From: Agapetus fuscipes
Taxonomy: Eukaryota > Arthropoda > Insecta > Trichoptera > Glossosomatidae
Direction of reading: 5' to 3'
DNA: 64,000 bases
Assembly (NCBI GenBank): GCA_951799405.1
Contig: OX637339.1
Location: forward strand, 11,470,001 to 11,534,000
The position numbers were made by a program, and so were the translations under genes. Below the pieces are notes generated by a model. That model worked only from the letters and a program-made list of their open reading frames with translations. It made no database searches and was not told where the DNA came from. Positions 28,962-38,958 of the stretch are shown here, one piece after another; the first letter of the stretch is position 1; each line of letters starts with the position of its first letter.

Positions 28962-29195
28962 GTTCCTTGCCTCATAGGTTGGTATGCGACTGACCATCCA
29001 CACGATAAAAAATGTTTCACTTTGCCAATGTCACCCCTGTTTCAAGAAAAGTCGGCAAGAGTTGCCGGGCTTATATTCATCTGAGATTGGGTTCTTATGT
29101 TGTAAGCCCACATGCGGCATGTTTCTACGCATCTGCTTGTGAAAATGCATATAATGTGAGCCCCCAATGTTACATATCTTCGCAACTTAGATTAA
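28962..29195 (+). repeat. LINE-A 3' module (subfamily I)
   Basis: Nearly full module with moderate divergence. Confidence 0.76.
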
Positions 29196-29434
29196 ATTAG
29201 ACCGGGTTCGAACACTGGCCTTTCGTGCAGAAAGTCGCACTTTTGATAAAGATAACGGCTGGAGGGCATTCCTTGCAAAACAATTGAGTTGTTGATTGTA
29301 AAGCTATGTACGTATTTTTTTGGGTTGATTAGAGTGTTTACATGTGATACTGGTTCCTCCCCGCATCTCCAACATAGTATGACGGCATCGATAAGCCGAT
29401 CGGTCTCGCACGGAATCAATCTTGCCTTCGTAAT

Positions 29435-29712
29435 CCTCGAAGTAGTCGCATATGGTGATTCGGGGACCTATTTATTTTTACGGGTAAGGGGGCCGGTCTC
29501 ACGCAAACCACTTTAGTTGAAGTGGGAGTTTCCCAGCTCCCAATCGGGTTGGTTTTCATTTCTTCTTAAGGCTGGGTAAACCTTGTCGATATTTTATCTA
29601 GGGTTTGTAATAAGCACCGAAATGGGAAATAATTTCTTACACCCTCGGTGGGATTCGAACCCGAGCTCACGACGTGGAATGCAAGCATTCTACCAACTGA
29701 GCAATCGATATA
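29435..29712 (-). repeat. SINE-Y
   Basis: Antisense nearly full copy; box B GGGTTCGAATCCCACC is intact. Confidence 0.78.
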
Positions 29713-29795
29713 TATAATCTAAGTTGCAATGATATACTGACATTCAAGCCTCAAGGTTCATATTTAATGCATGCCCAAAAGGCAGCGTAGCGTCC
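29710..29795 (-). repeat. LINE-A 3' module, end fragment
   Basis: Last 80 bp of the module in antisense, next to a SINE-Y copy. Confidence 0.6.
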
Positions 29796-29841
29796 ATGTA
29801 CTTTTTTGCTTAGTTATTTTCAAAGGGAAGCCAATGACTAA

Positions 29842-30065
29842 TCCGTAGTCTAGTGGTTAACACATCTGACTGGTAAACGAAAGGTTGTGGGTTCGAATAC
29901 CGGCGGAGCACAAAAAAAAAACCATTTATATTTTCAAATACGCTCTTCGCTGGGTGAAAAATTCATATTCCTTTACCAAAGACCGGTCACTAAAGGTCCA
30001 TCCAGCCTTACAGCACCTGGGTCTTGCTTGAGTATTGGTGCTTTGTAGCGACGACCAAGCTCGTA
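29842..30065 (+). repeat. SINE-X, 3'-truncated
   Basis: Head CCGTAGTCTAGTGGTTAACA, box B GGTTCGAATACC, body to GACGACCAAGCTCG; stops just before the LINE-like tail. Confidence 0.76.
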
Positions 30066-30424
30066 AAACTATACCTCTGCGGCGCTACAAGAAGTGCCAT
30101 AGACCTCTAGAGTATCTGAAATCTAGGGAGTGTCCCCCACAGGATTTCTTAAAAAAAAGGAATCATGTTATTAGGACCGTGCGCCACTGGTATTAATCTA
30201 TTCAAGTAATCAGCTCTTTAATTAATTCCCCAGGTACCTTTATTGCTAGTAGGTACATATTGTGATTTGTGATTGATTGTTAAATAGGTTTTGTATAATA
30301 GGTAAAATAGGCTAGTCATGTTAAGTACCTAATCACGCTTTTCATATTATAGCAAATCACACACTGTCAACTGTAGTGACGTTTGCAACAGTACCTACTC
30401 GATTCTACGCTACTAAGCTGCACA

Positions 30425-30720
30425 TACAGTGTGACTGTATGCGCCGCGTTTCCCCGAGGGAGTCGTATGTGGCGAGTGGAAACTATTTCTTTTTACAGAT
30501 AAGGGGGCCGGCGATACGCCAACCACTTCAGTTGAAGTGGGGATTTCCCAGCTCCCGACGGGGCTGGTACTCATTTTATGTGAAGGCTGAGTGAACCTTG
30601 CCGGTATTTTATTTTGGGTTTGAAATAATCACCGAAACGGGGATCATTTCTGACACCCTCGGTGATATTCGAACCCTTGCTCTCGGTATGGACAGTCTTG
30701 CCACTGTAACTGTGTCATGT
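30425..30720 (-). repeat. SINE-Y
   Basis: Antisense nearly full copy with a decayed tRNA-like head. Confidence 0.76.
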
Positions 30721-30763
30721 ATCCTGACGTGATTCCTTCACAACATCTTCTCTCTCTATAATC

Positions 30764-31010
30764 TAAGCTGCAAATATATGTTAACATTTCAGATTCATAA
30801 CATGCACGTGCATAAGCAGAAACGTACGAGTATAAGTTCGCGCTTACACTTTCCACGTGTACTTACAAAAAAAAACATATCTCGAATGAACATAAACTTT
30901 GCAACTCCTGCCGCCTTTCCCTGAAACGGAGTATCATTGGTAAAGTGAACCATTTTCTACAGCATGGGTGGTCAGCCGCATACTAACCTAGAAGTCAAGG
31001 AACATACACA
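30764..31010 (-). repeat. LINE-A 3' module
   Basis: Antisense module next to SINE-Y copy 30430-30720. Confidence 0.75.
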
Positions 31011-31369
31011 AGAAATAACATTTTTACAATCTGTTTTTTACTGTTTTGCTAAAAAACAATTAGGTATTGTTGTTGAAAAACGTTTGTACCTACTAACTTT
31101 TATGTGAAAAAAAGCAAACAGGGAGAAAACGAAAAGAGGTTCTAGCTAGAGTCTCATCTCAAAACGAACACAACTTTTCAAAAATCATAAAACCAAGGGT
31201 CACACGCAGAGCAACAGGTAGTCGCACATGGGACGCACCAACATACAGAGATACATTCATATGGGCTTCTAAAATACAAATGTGTGTAGGTATAGAAAAT
31301 GATAAGTGTATTTATAACAGAAGGATAGTGAGGCTCATGTCCAAAAGTGGACAAGAGAGGCCTGAGATG

Positions 31370-33160
31370 ATGGTGTATTTACTTGTTTACCTTATGAGTG
31401 CTAAGTTTTGTTTCTAAAAGCAAAATAATGTTCCTGAAAAGCTGATAAAGAAAACTGATAAGTACCATAACGCAGTGTAGATACGAGTAGTACTGTCACC
31501 TCTGTGCGTGCGCACAGTATAGCGCAATTAATGAAATTACAAATGTGACAATGTTATTATTATATAGATAAACACAACACTAGATCATCAATATAATCAC
31601 TGTGTACACAATAATATTATGCCACTAAACTAGAATGCGTACTTTGTATAAACTTCCAACGTGTTTTCACACAATACGGTCAGTTTTATTTATAAGTCCA
31701 AAATAATCACAATCCACATGGAGTACCGACAGAGCACCGACATGCGTCCGCGCGCGACCAACTCCTAACAACTACTGAATGTGTGTGTGTGGGGCACAGC
31801 TGTTGATAAAGAATTCGTGTTCAAGCCCAGGAATAATCTGCTTCTGCCTCTTGTCCCTCCTGCTCCTATCTCTTGTCTTGTTCACATCCAACACTCGAGA
31901 ACACAAATCGTAAAATTATACCTGCGTGAAAAATGCGGCAGTTATCTTAAAGCGGCGCCAATAAATCACTCACATTGAAATAACTAAAGAATACTTACTT
32001 CCAACAATTATTGCTTGAATGTGTTTGAATAATTGTTTTTCTTCTTTTAATGACACGATGCTAAATTTACTTTGTAGGTTTGGGGCGGGCAGCGTGTTTT
32101 CTTTGACTTTTTGTGAATTCTCAGACAAAAATAAATGGCGGGCAAAAAACACTTGTTGCTGGTCGGAGGGACTCACATGGCAAATAAACCACAAAAGCAT
32201 GCTCAAGGAATTTACCTGCAGGAATGTTGGTCACGTTTTTTTACTGTGTTTCATTCCATCGTGCACATTTGCGTTTGATATTTTTTTCGGGACAACATAA
32301 CCTTCTTCTTTTTCGTTTTGTGTCCTGTCAGGTCCCCCTGATAGTGGGCTTCTCAAACAAATTTAATGTCATGTAAGAAAGTGATTTCACAATGAAGGGT
32401 CAACTATTCAAAGGGCAAGGTGAAAATATCATGTGTAGGACTGCTTGCTTTAAAAACCTAAAAAATATTCTTCTGTCCAAGGGCGCACCCAGGATCAACA
32501 CTAAAGGGGGGCACGCCATGGTCGTTCAGGTTGTAACATTTTGGTGAATGAATCCAATTTCTTTTTTTGAATAACCATTTTTTGAGTGCACCAGCTTCTG
32601 CAAACACTCTGGCGCCCTTCCTCATTTTGTATTGCAGACTAAGAGGCTCGGCTTAAAAATTATTCTTTATAGAATTCTTAGTCAGAGGAGTTGCATGATT
32701 TTTCTGTTTTAGCGTTTTGGTTGTCCATGCAAATTTTAGAGAATACTTTGGTGGAGTTTACCTAAATGTAAATTTCCCAATCCCCACATAAGTTAACTTG
32801 ACATTGGCGCCCCTGCTCTCCGCGGGAAGTTTCCACAAAGAAGAAGAATCCTATACTCTGTGGGCACAGGACAATGTCTGTGAGATAAGGTAATGGAGTT
32901 ATAATGAAGTAGGTATCATGTACCCACTTAAAATATAATTACCACCCACACTCATCACTTATCAGGTATTGAGGTATTGTAGTGGCAGGAAGCTTATCTG
33001 CCAGCCATTCAGATTATGTATAAACATAAAGAGATGGCCCAGCTGATGACTGATAAGGGAATTATTCCTTACCTACATGTAGCCAGTCTGTTGCCATGAG
33101 ATTTACCATCAGGACTTTGTTCTGTAGAAAATAAATAAATATAAACATGATTTAGTTGGT
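31370..33160. other. Gene-poor stretch
   Basis: Non-coding. 31720-31800 is CpG-richer (CGTCCGCGCGCGACC) and could be a promoter or 5' UTR of the ZnT-type gene, but no splice link can be shown. 32480-32640 is unassigned repeat-like sequence. Confidence 0.4.
32768..32852 (+). repeat. Dispersed short repeat with AAGAAG tail
   Basis: CTTGACATTGGCGCCCCTGC and CTCTCCGCGGGAA, then AAGAAGAAG. Same family as 16.67 and 53.34 kb. Confidence 0.55.
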
Positions 33161-33167
33161 GAGCCTT

Positions 33168-33395
33168 CCTTGACTTATAGGTTGGTATGAAGCTGGACCA
33201 GTGACCACCCATACTGTAAAAAAATGGTTCTCTTTTTCAATGTCACCCCTGTTTCAGGGAAGGTCGGCAAAAGTTACAGGGCTTATGTTCTTTTGAGATT
33301 GGGTTTTTATAGTTTAAGTCCACCTGTAGCATGTTTAAGCGAACTCAATTACGCAAACTTATATGTGTGATTGTGGGAATGCATTTAATATGAAT
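33168..33395 (+). repeat. LINE-A 3' module
   Basis: Module with a small internal insertion after the start; runs into a SINE-X copy at about 33393. Confidence 0.75.
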
Positions 33396-33600
33396 TGCAA
33401 AAGTCAATTCTCAAGCAAAGCCCAGTTGCTGTAAGACAGGATGGACAATAAGGTAGATTAATTTTTCAACCCAGCAATGAACATGTTTGAAAAATGAAAT
33501 ATTTTTGTGCTCCTCTGAGAATAAAACCCACTACATTCCAATCACGAGCCCAAAGCTTGACCACTAGACCACAGACAGGTCCAGATGGCACACTTTTCCA
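33393..33600 (-). repeat. SINE-X, diverged
   Basis: Antisense body and tRNA-like head (GGTCTAGTGGTCAAGC), tail absent. Confidence 0.68.
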
Positions 33601-33661
33601 AAAGTTGACTTCCTGCAGATGGGAGCTAGACAAAGAATAATTAAATAATAATATTAGTATG

Positions 33662-34262
33662 CTTTATTTGGTGAGGGATGTTTTTGTGTGAATCACGCCT
33701 CAAGAGCCCTCTGCGAGCTTGGTCGTCGCTGTACAAAGCACCAATTCTCAAGCAAGACCCAGTTGCTGTAAGGCTGGATGGACCTTTAGTGACCTCTCTT
33801 TAGTAAAATAATATGACTTTCACCCAGCTAAGAGTGTATTTGAAAATATAAAAGGTATATTTTTTGTGCTTCTTCTTCTTTTTGTGCCACTTCTAACGAA
33901 GATTGGCAATCATCATAGCTATTTTGATTTTAGATGCTGCGGCTCGAAACAAGGACTTGGTGCTTCTGCCGAACCACTGTCGCAGGTTCTTCAGCCACGA
34001 TGTCCTTCGGCGTCCCTGAGATCTTCTCCCCTTAACCTTACCCTGAATGATAAGATGAAGGAGACGGTACTTCTCATTTCTCATAATGTGACCGAAGTAC
34101 ATAAGCTTTCTCTGCTTAATGGTAGGCAGGAGCTCCTTTGTAGTGCGCATTCGTTGAAGGACTTCTCATTGGATTGTATTTTGTGCTTCCCCGGGATTCA
34201 AACCCACAACCTTCCATTTTAGAGTCAGAAGTGTTAACTATTAGACTACAGACCGGACAAAT
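33662..34262 (-). repeat. SINE-X, split by a LINE-D fragment
   Basis: Tail and body at 33662-33867, head at about 34165-34262, with the LINE-D fragment between. Tail AGAGGGCTCTTGAGGCGTGA present. Confidence 0.78.
33868..34165 (-). mobile_element. LINE-D C-terminal fragment inserted in a SINE-X copy
   Basis: Reads RMRTTKELLPTIKQRKLMYF, then GRRSQGRRRTSWLKNLRQWF and GRSTKSLFRAAASK in one frame, longer than the 59.6 kb copy at this end. The tail is (AAG)n at 33866-33885. SINE-X sequence resumes on either side, with TTTTTGTGCTTC near both borders. Confidence 0.8.
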
Positions 34263-34299
34263 AGGTGAATATTTGCAAGAAGATTACTTGATAATGAAA

Positions 34300-34392
34300 T
34301 AATTGTTATCGAGTCCTGCCAGAGATTGAACTGTAGAAAATATACCTCCTAATCAGTAGTCTAAGCTGATGGCCACTAGACCAGATAAGCCC
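34300..34392 (-). repeat. tRNA-like SINE head
   Basis: Minus strand TATCTGGTCTAGTGGCCATC and GTTCAATCTCTGGC; decayed. Confidence 0.45.
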
Positions 34393-34489
34393 TATCATTG
34401 ATTAATGTGTATTTGTTTGATTAGTATTTACATTGTCACAGAAAACACAACTTCACAATTACAAATTACAGATACGGTCTCCCTATCTG

Positions 34490-34622
34490 CTGGGCTGTAC
34501 TTGTATCCAGCCGCCATTCCACTAGAGGGGGCCAATATCTCCGCATGTGTGTTTCCACTTTGCTGTGTCCTTGTACACTTCTTTTTTATATTCTCGACAT
34601 TCACAAAAAACCCATAAGCCCA
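34490..34622 (-). mobile_element. LINE-C 3' end fragment
   Basis: Antisense CATTCCACTAGAGGGGGCC 3' end and a short coding piece. Confidence 0.5.
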
Positions 34623-34795
34623 AAAACCTCTAATTTTGCAGACAGGAGCTTTGGAGTAGATGGGCCAGTTGCCTTGAATAAGCTGCCAGTCGACCTTCGC
34701 TCTGACCAGCCCACCATCGCCTTCAGAAGAGGACTTAAGAAAATGCTGTTTTCAAAGAGCCACGGCGCCCTTGAGATGGTATATGATCATTGAAC
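34622..34795 (+). mobile_element. CR1/L2-like LINE C-terminal fragment
   Basis: Reads FADRSFGVDGPVALNKLPVD, then LRSDQPTIAFRRGLKKMLFS; this is the C-terminus seen also in the LINE at 39 kb (FGDRAFRVAGPVEWNRLP), from another subfamily. Confidence 0.65.
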
Positions 34796-34807
34796 GGCGC
34801 TCATTGC

Positions 34808-34955
34808 GCTCATGTTCATTTGAGATTGGGCTTTGATATTGTAGGTCCACATGCGGCATGTGTTAGCGCGAAATTATACATGTCTGCTTGTGGGAATACA
34901 TTTAATATAAATCTAAAATGATGTATATCTTTGCAGCTTAGATTAGATTACATTA
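34808..34955 (+). repeat. LINE-A 3' module, 3' half
   Basis: Starts at GCTCATGTTCATTTGAGATT and reaches the TTAGATT end; joined directly to a CR1-like C-terminal fragment at about 34795. Confidence 0.72.
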
Positions 34956-34959
34956 AATT

Positions 34960-35145
34960 AGACTGGAAATAAATCATCCATCATCATCCCTCTCTTCATG
35001 CATGCTGTTCTCTTTTACTCACTCTGTTATATTCTAGCTATTTTCAATCACGTTTCTTAGATCAATCTATCCTTTCCTTGGTCTTCTCCTTCCATGCTTA
35101 TCTTTGACATTCCCTTTTTGTCGTTCATTGTCCATTGCTTCTAAA
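34960..35145 (-). mobile_element. LINE-C fragment
   Basis: Antisense degenerate coding segment resembling 7000-7160. Confidence 0.45.
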
Positions 35146-35159
35146 AAAAACGCAACTAA

Positions 35160-35240
35160 GCTACACATACAGTGTAACTTCTTGCTCTTAAGGGGTCCTA
35201 TATGTGAGGATTAAGGACCTATTTATTTTTACAAGTGAGT
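35160..35240 (-). repeat. SINE-Y, 3' fragment
   Basis: Antisense, diverged (CTATTTATTTTTACAAGTG). Confidence 0.5.
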
Positions 35241-35450
35241 TTGTAGATAAAGTTTCAATTCAATTACTTTAATGCTCACATAAAATAAGCAAAATTGTAA
35301 GTGTGTGCCTTAATGTGTTAGTGTTGGTGCTTACAGAACAATGTACACTGTCTCACAGACCCTGTGTGTACCTGGCACATGATACACTGACCTTGTGGAC
35401 TTTGGGAGACTGATGGATCACCGTCATGTTGTATTGTTCAGCCATGTATA

Positions 35451-36941
35451 TAGGGATTGCAATTGCTGGATCCCTCATCCAGCAATCCAGCTGGATCCAG
35501 CGCATTTTTCGGCCTGCTGGATCCAGCCCCGGCTGCTGGATCCAGCGCTGCGGATCCGCAAGTATAAAACTTTCCAAATAATGGCGCGAAGTCTAGCATG
35601 CCAGCATTGGCGCTTTGCTAAATGCTTTTACAGTTCGGCGAGAGCGATGTCACCGCTCTATTACGATGACGAAGACACGGACACCAATGAAGGCTTACTA
35701 GTAATAATTGAACAAACACCAGCTGAACATGAAGTGATTCAGCGATACAGTGAACTTTTTAATAAAATGCAAAAAGTTGCAAAGACTTTTAAAAGATCAC
35801 CTACCAAAGATGAGATGTTTTTGCAAAAATATATAAAGGAAGCAAAGGGCAAAGGATTGAGTCTGATTCTTGACTGCTGCACTAGGTGGAACAGTTTGCT
35901 CAGCATGCTGGAACGTTTTTGCTGAAAGTTGAAAAGTTTGCATCGATAAAGCCTTCATAGACACTGCCTCAGAAACTAAATTCTCAGCAGACGAGTGGTC
36001 ACTGATCAGTGAGTTGATCGCCAGGACGCCAGTTTTCAACCGGTTAAGCTGGTCGTTGAAGTTCTCTCCAGAAGAGAGCCGAGTTTGATAACTGCTGACA
36101 CATCACACAACCCTAAAATTTGTCTTAGACAAACTAAAAAGCCAGGACATAATCTTGAGTGCAGATCTTTCTGAGGCACTCCACAACAGAATCGAAAAAC
36201 GGCGTCTCACCGATGTCAAAGGTGTGCAAATTTATCTACAGAACCCGAAGAAGTATGACGAAGAAATTTCCAAAAAAATATGCAATGCGTCAGGAGATGA
36301 AAATATGCTGAATCGTGTAAACACATATTTAGTGGAACCATCAAGAGTGCAAGAGCAAGAAGATATAATGGAAGTAAAAAACTATGAACAGGATAAACCG
36401 GATTCACTAAATTTGAATTGAAACAAGATCTGGGGATTAAGCTAAAATGTGAGAAAGAAAACCTAACAACCTAACTTTAATTTACGATTATTAACGTCAG
36501 ATTACGATTATCAGAAACTAACCAACAAGCGTAGAGGCAGAAAGGGCCTTCTCTGCAGCCGGATATATATGCAGTTCATTAAGAAGCCGGTTGGGAGACA
36601 ATACCATTAATACCATTTGTTTCTTGAGATCATACTAGGTACCAGAAAAAAAAGATAAATTTTGTCTACATAAAAAGTCAAGAAAATACTTATTTTTGTT
36701 ATAACTTTTACTCTGTGAGTCTACTCTAAAAGTAAGAGTTTAAGTTATAATTTTGATTATTGTGATTTGTTATTTTGTTAAAATGTTTGATTAACACATT
36801 TCCTAAGTATTTAAAAAAAAAAAACAGTTCAATTTCTTCGAAAATCAATAAATTGCTGGATCCGCGCTGGATCCAGCTGGAATGATGTTGATCCAGCAAA
36901 AATCCAGCTGGATTGAAAATGCTGCTGGATTGCAATCCCTA
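35451..36941 (+). mobile_element. hAT transposon, 1.49 kb, complete ends, broken transposase
   Basis: Termini TAGGGATTGCAATTGCTGG and (inverted) TAGGGATTGCAATCCAGCAG. A perfect 8-bp duplication CATGTATA is at 35443-35450 and 36942-36949. Both subterminal regions carry several copies of the palindromic word GCTGGATCCAGC, likely transposase-binding sites. Transposase pieces lie between (separate entry). Likely internally deleted and inactive. Confidence 0.92.
35583..36635 (+). pseudogene. hAT transposase pseudogene (ZBED/hAT type)
   Basis: Open pieces in different frames: 35583-35925 ends LSLILDCCTRWNSLLSMLER, a hAT-transposase block; 36140-36421 continues; 36530-36635 reads VEAERAFSAAGYICSSLRS, then RLGDNTINTICFLRSY and a stop, the hAT C-terminal dimerisation domain. 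The BED zinc finger and much of the catalytic core are missing; at least two frameshifts. Confidence 0.85.
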
Positions 36942-36997
36942 CATGTATACAAAACTGTGCAGGAGGGCCAACCAGAAAATAAGCTTACAATATGTCG

Positions 36998-37458
36998 CCA
37001 ACTTAAAGGTAAAACTGAATAAGTCGCACGTTTAATAATAAAGAGCAATAACTCAAAAAACATTATTGTTGGGAAATCACGTTTGAAGTTCAGACAACCA
37101 GTACAACTTGTATGGGATAAAAAAGGCGACCGATGTTTTATCTCGGTCATATTCGTCCAAATTGAACGGCTGTCGCATTCTACCTCTTCTTTTCGCATTG
37201 TTCTTGCGTTTTATTACAAAATCTCGATTTTCCCAATTTTCGAGTTATTTCTCTTTATTATTAAGCGTGTGAAGTGTTGATTCTATCTCAATGGTTGATT
37301 CACTAATTTGAGCAATCGTGGAAAAAATATTTTATTGGAAGTAACTTATAACAGAAGAACTAATTATAAAGAAATACTCATGAAAAACTTCTAGACTACA
37401 GGATTTTCACTCTTTTTTAGTGTTTTCTTTCGTAGGAAATAGGAAAAAATGTGCATTT
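36998..37458 (-). repeat. Family H dispersed repeat, interrupted by a MITE
   Basis: Antisense copy; the start (CTTAAAGGTAAAACTGAAT) and the rest are separated by the element at 37028-37272. Confidence 0.65.
37028..37272. mobile_element. MITE with CACGTTTAATAATAAAGAG ends
   Basis: Inverted ends CACGTTTAATAATAAAGAGC and (inverted) CACGCTTAATAATAAAGAGA; 245 bp; inserted in family H. The sister is at 44098-44344. Confidence 0.75.
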
Positions 37459-37463
37459 ATCTT

Positions 37464-37890
37464 TCCTTGACTTATAGGTTGGTATGAGGCTGACCACCCA
37501 TACTGTAAAAGATGGTTCACTTTGCCAATGTCACCCCTGTTTCAGGGAAGGTCGGCAAAAGTTGTGGGGCTTATGTTCATTTGAGGTTTGGATTTTGTTT
37601 GTAAGTACACATTCAGCATTTGTAAACGCGAACTACACGTGTTGGTTTGTGGGCATACATCTTAGGCTGGTTTTAGTGTCGCGCTGACAACACGCTGACC
37701 GTCAGCGCTGACAGCCAAAGATATGAACTTGTCGCGCTGACAGCTACGCGCCATTCTAAAACGCTTCCTACAAGTTCATATATTTTGAACGGTCAGCGCT
37801 GACGGTCAGCGCGTTGTCAGCGCGACACTGAAACCAGCCTGAGAGCTTTAAATGAATATATCCTTGCATCTTAGAATATAGATTATTATA
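37464..37890 (+). repeat. LINE-A 3' module (subfamily II), interrupted by a MITE
   Basis: Module split at 37665-37839 by a 175-bp foldback element; joining the two sides restores the normal order (CATC then TGAGAGC). Confidence 0.82.
37665..37839. mobile_element. Foldback MITE inside a LINE-A module (PIF/Harbinger-like by 3-bp TSD)
   Basis: Near-perfect inverted termini GGCTGGTTTTAGTGTCGCGC and GGCTGGTTTCAGTGTCGCGC extend to about 55 bp each; almost the whole element is palindromic. Flanks are TTA at left and TGA at right, fitting a 3-bp target duplication with one later change. Superfamily is inferred from this only. Confidence 0.75.
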
Positions 37891-37994
37891 GATTATCTTA
37901 GAAACCCCTGTTAAATTAATACTTCAATTACTTATTCAGTTTTACCTTTAAGGTATCAATGTAGGTATTATATTTAGGATACAAATACAAGATC

Positions 37995-38125
37995 TGCAAT
38001 CTAAGTTGCAACAATTTATTAATATAAGATTCTAATTACGTGCAAACACATTTCAGTTGTGACACATGCTGCATGTGCACATACCTACATAATAAAGACT
38101 CAAATCTTAAATGCAACTTTTGCCA
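37995..38125 (-). repeat. LINE-A 3' module, degenerate
   Basis: Antisense 3' half, much diverged, running into a SINE-Y tail fragment (about 38130-38200). Confidence 0.55.
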
Positions 38126-38129
38126 GCAC

Positions 38130-38200
38130 TCAGTGACTCGCGACTCCTTGAGGGAGAATGCGGCAAGAAGTTTCGCTATGTCTTTAGCTTAGTTGCATCT
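38130..38200 (+). repeat. SINE-Y, 3' end fragment
   Basis: GAGAATGCGGCAAGAAGTTT end only. Confidence 0.5.
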
Positions 38201-38454
38201 TAGGAGCTCTATAACCTCAATGTCTGAATGCCCCTCGGTCTTATGTTCATAATGTACATTGGTCTGTAAGACAGTGTACTGTTTGTACAGTATATTTACA
38301 TTACTGTCACATCAATCATGGTTCCTGGCAAATATCATTTAGGTAAGTGGCTGCAAAGTTCAGTGGATATCACACCCCACTACTGGTCAGAAGATACAGA
38401 GTTCAAGCCCCGCATACAGCTCAAACATTATTATTAAATCTATAAATTTAGCAG

Positions 38455-38705
38455 TTTTGGTTTGATATGAGGCTGATCACCAATTCTGTAAAAAATGGTT
38501 CAATTTGCCAATGCCAACCCTAGGCAAATCAGTTAAGGGAAACGCTGCAGGAGTTGCAATGTATATTAATTCATGTGAGGTTTGGTTTATTTTGTAAACA
38601 CACATGCAGCATGTGTAAATGCAAACTTACACGTGTCTGCTTGTAGGGGAGTGCACTAAATATGAGCCTTAAATGTCAATCTTTGCAAATTACATTAATA
38701 TTTGA
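38455..38705 (+). repeat. LINE-A 3' module, diverged
   Basis: Full-length module with many substitutions. Confidence 0.7.
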
Positions 38706-38958
38706 TTATTGATTATTTTTATATTCATGAAGAACAGGATTTCTCTTTTTGTTTAAAATATTTAATTTCAGTTTTAATAATAAAAATATATTTACATTAT
38801 AAGAATATTCATGATAGAAATCAGCAATTATTAATAAGTAAACAATAGCAACACACAAGTTACAACAATTTCAATCTTACACTATTACCTTCACATTAAT
38901 GGCTTTTTGTGAAATGTGGACATTTGAGGGCATTCCCAAGTAGGTACAGACATATTCA

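Noticed and set aside
31720..31800. CpG-richer patch as the ZnT promoter
   Set aside because: No splice donor or transcript link to exon 1 at 24.5 kb could be shown, so it is mentioned only as a possibility.
33893..34222. 118-codon plus-strand frame at 33.9 kb as a gene
   Set aside because: Antisense to the LINE-D fragment, which explains the sequence fully.
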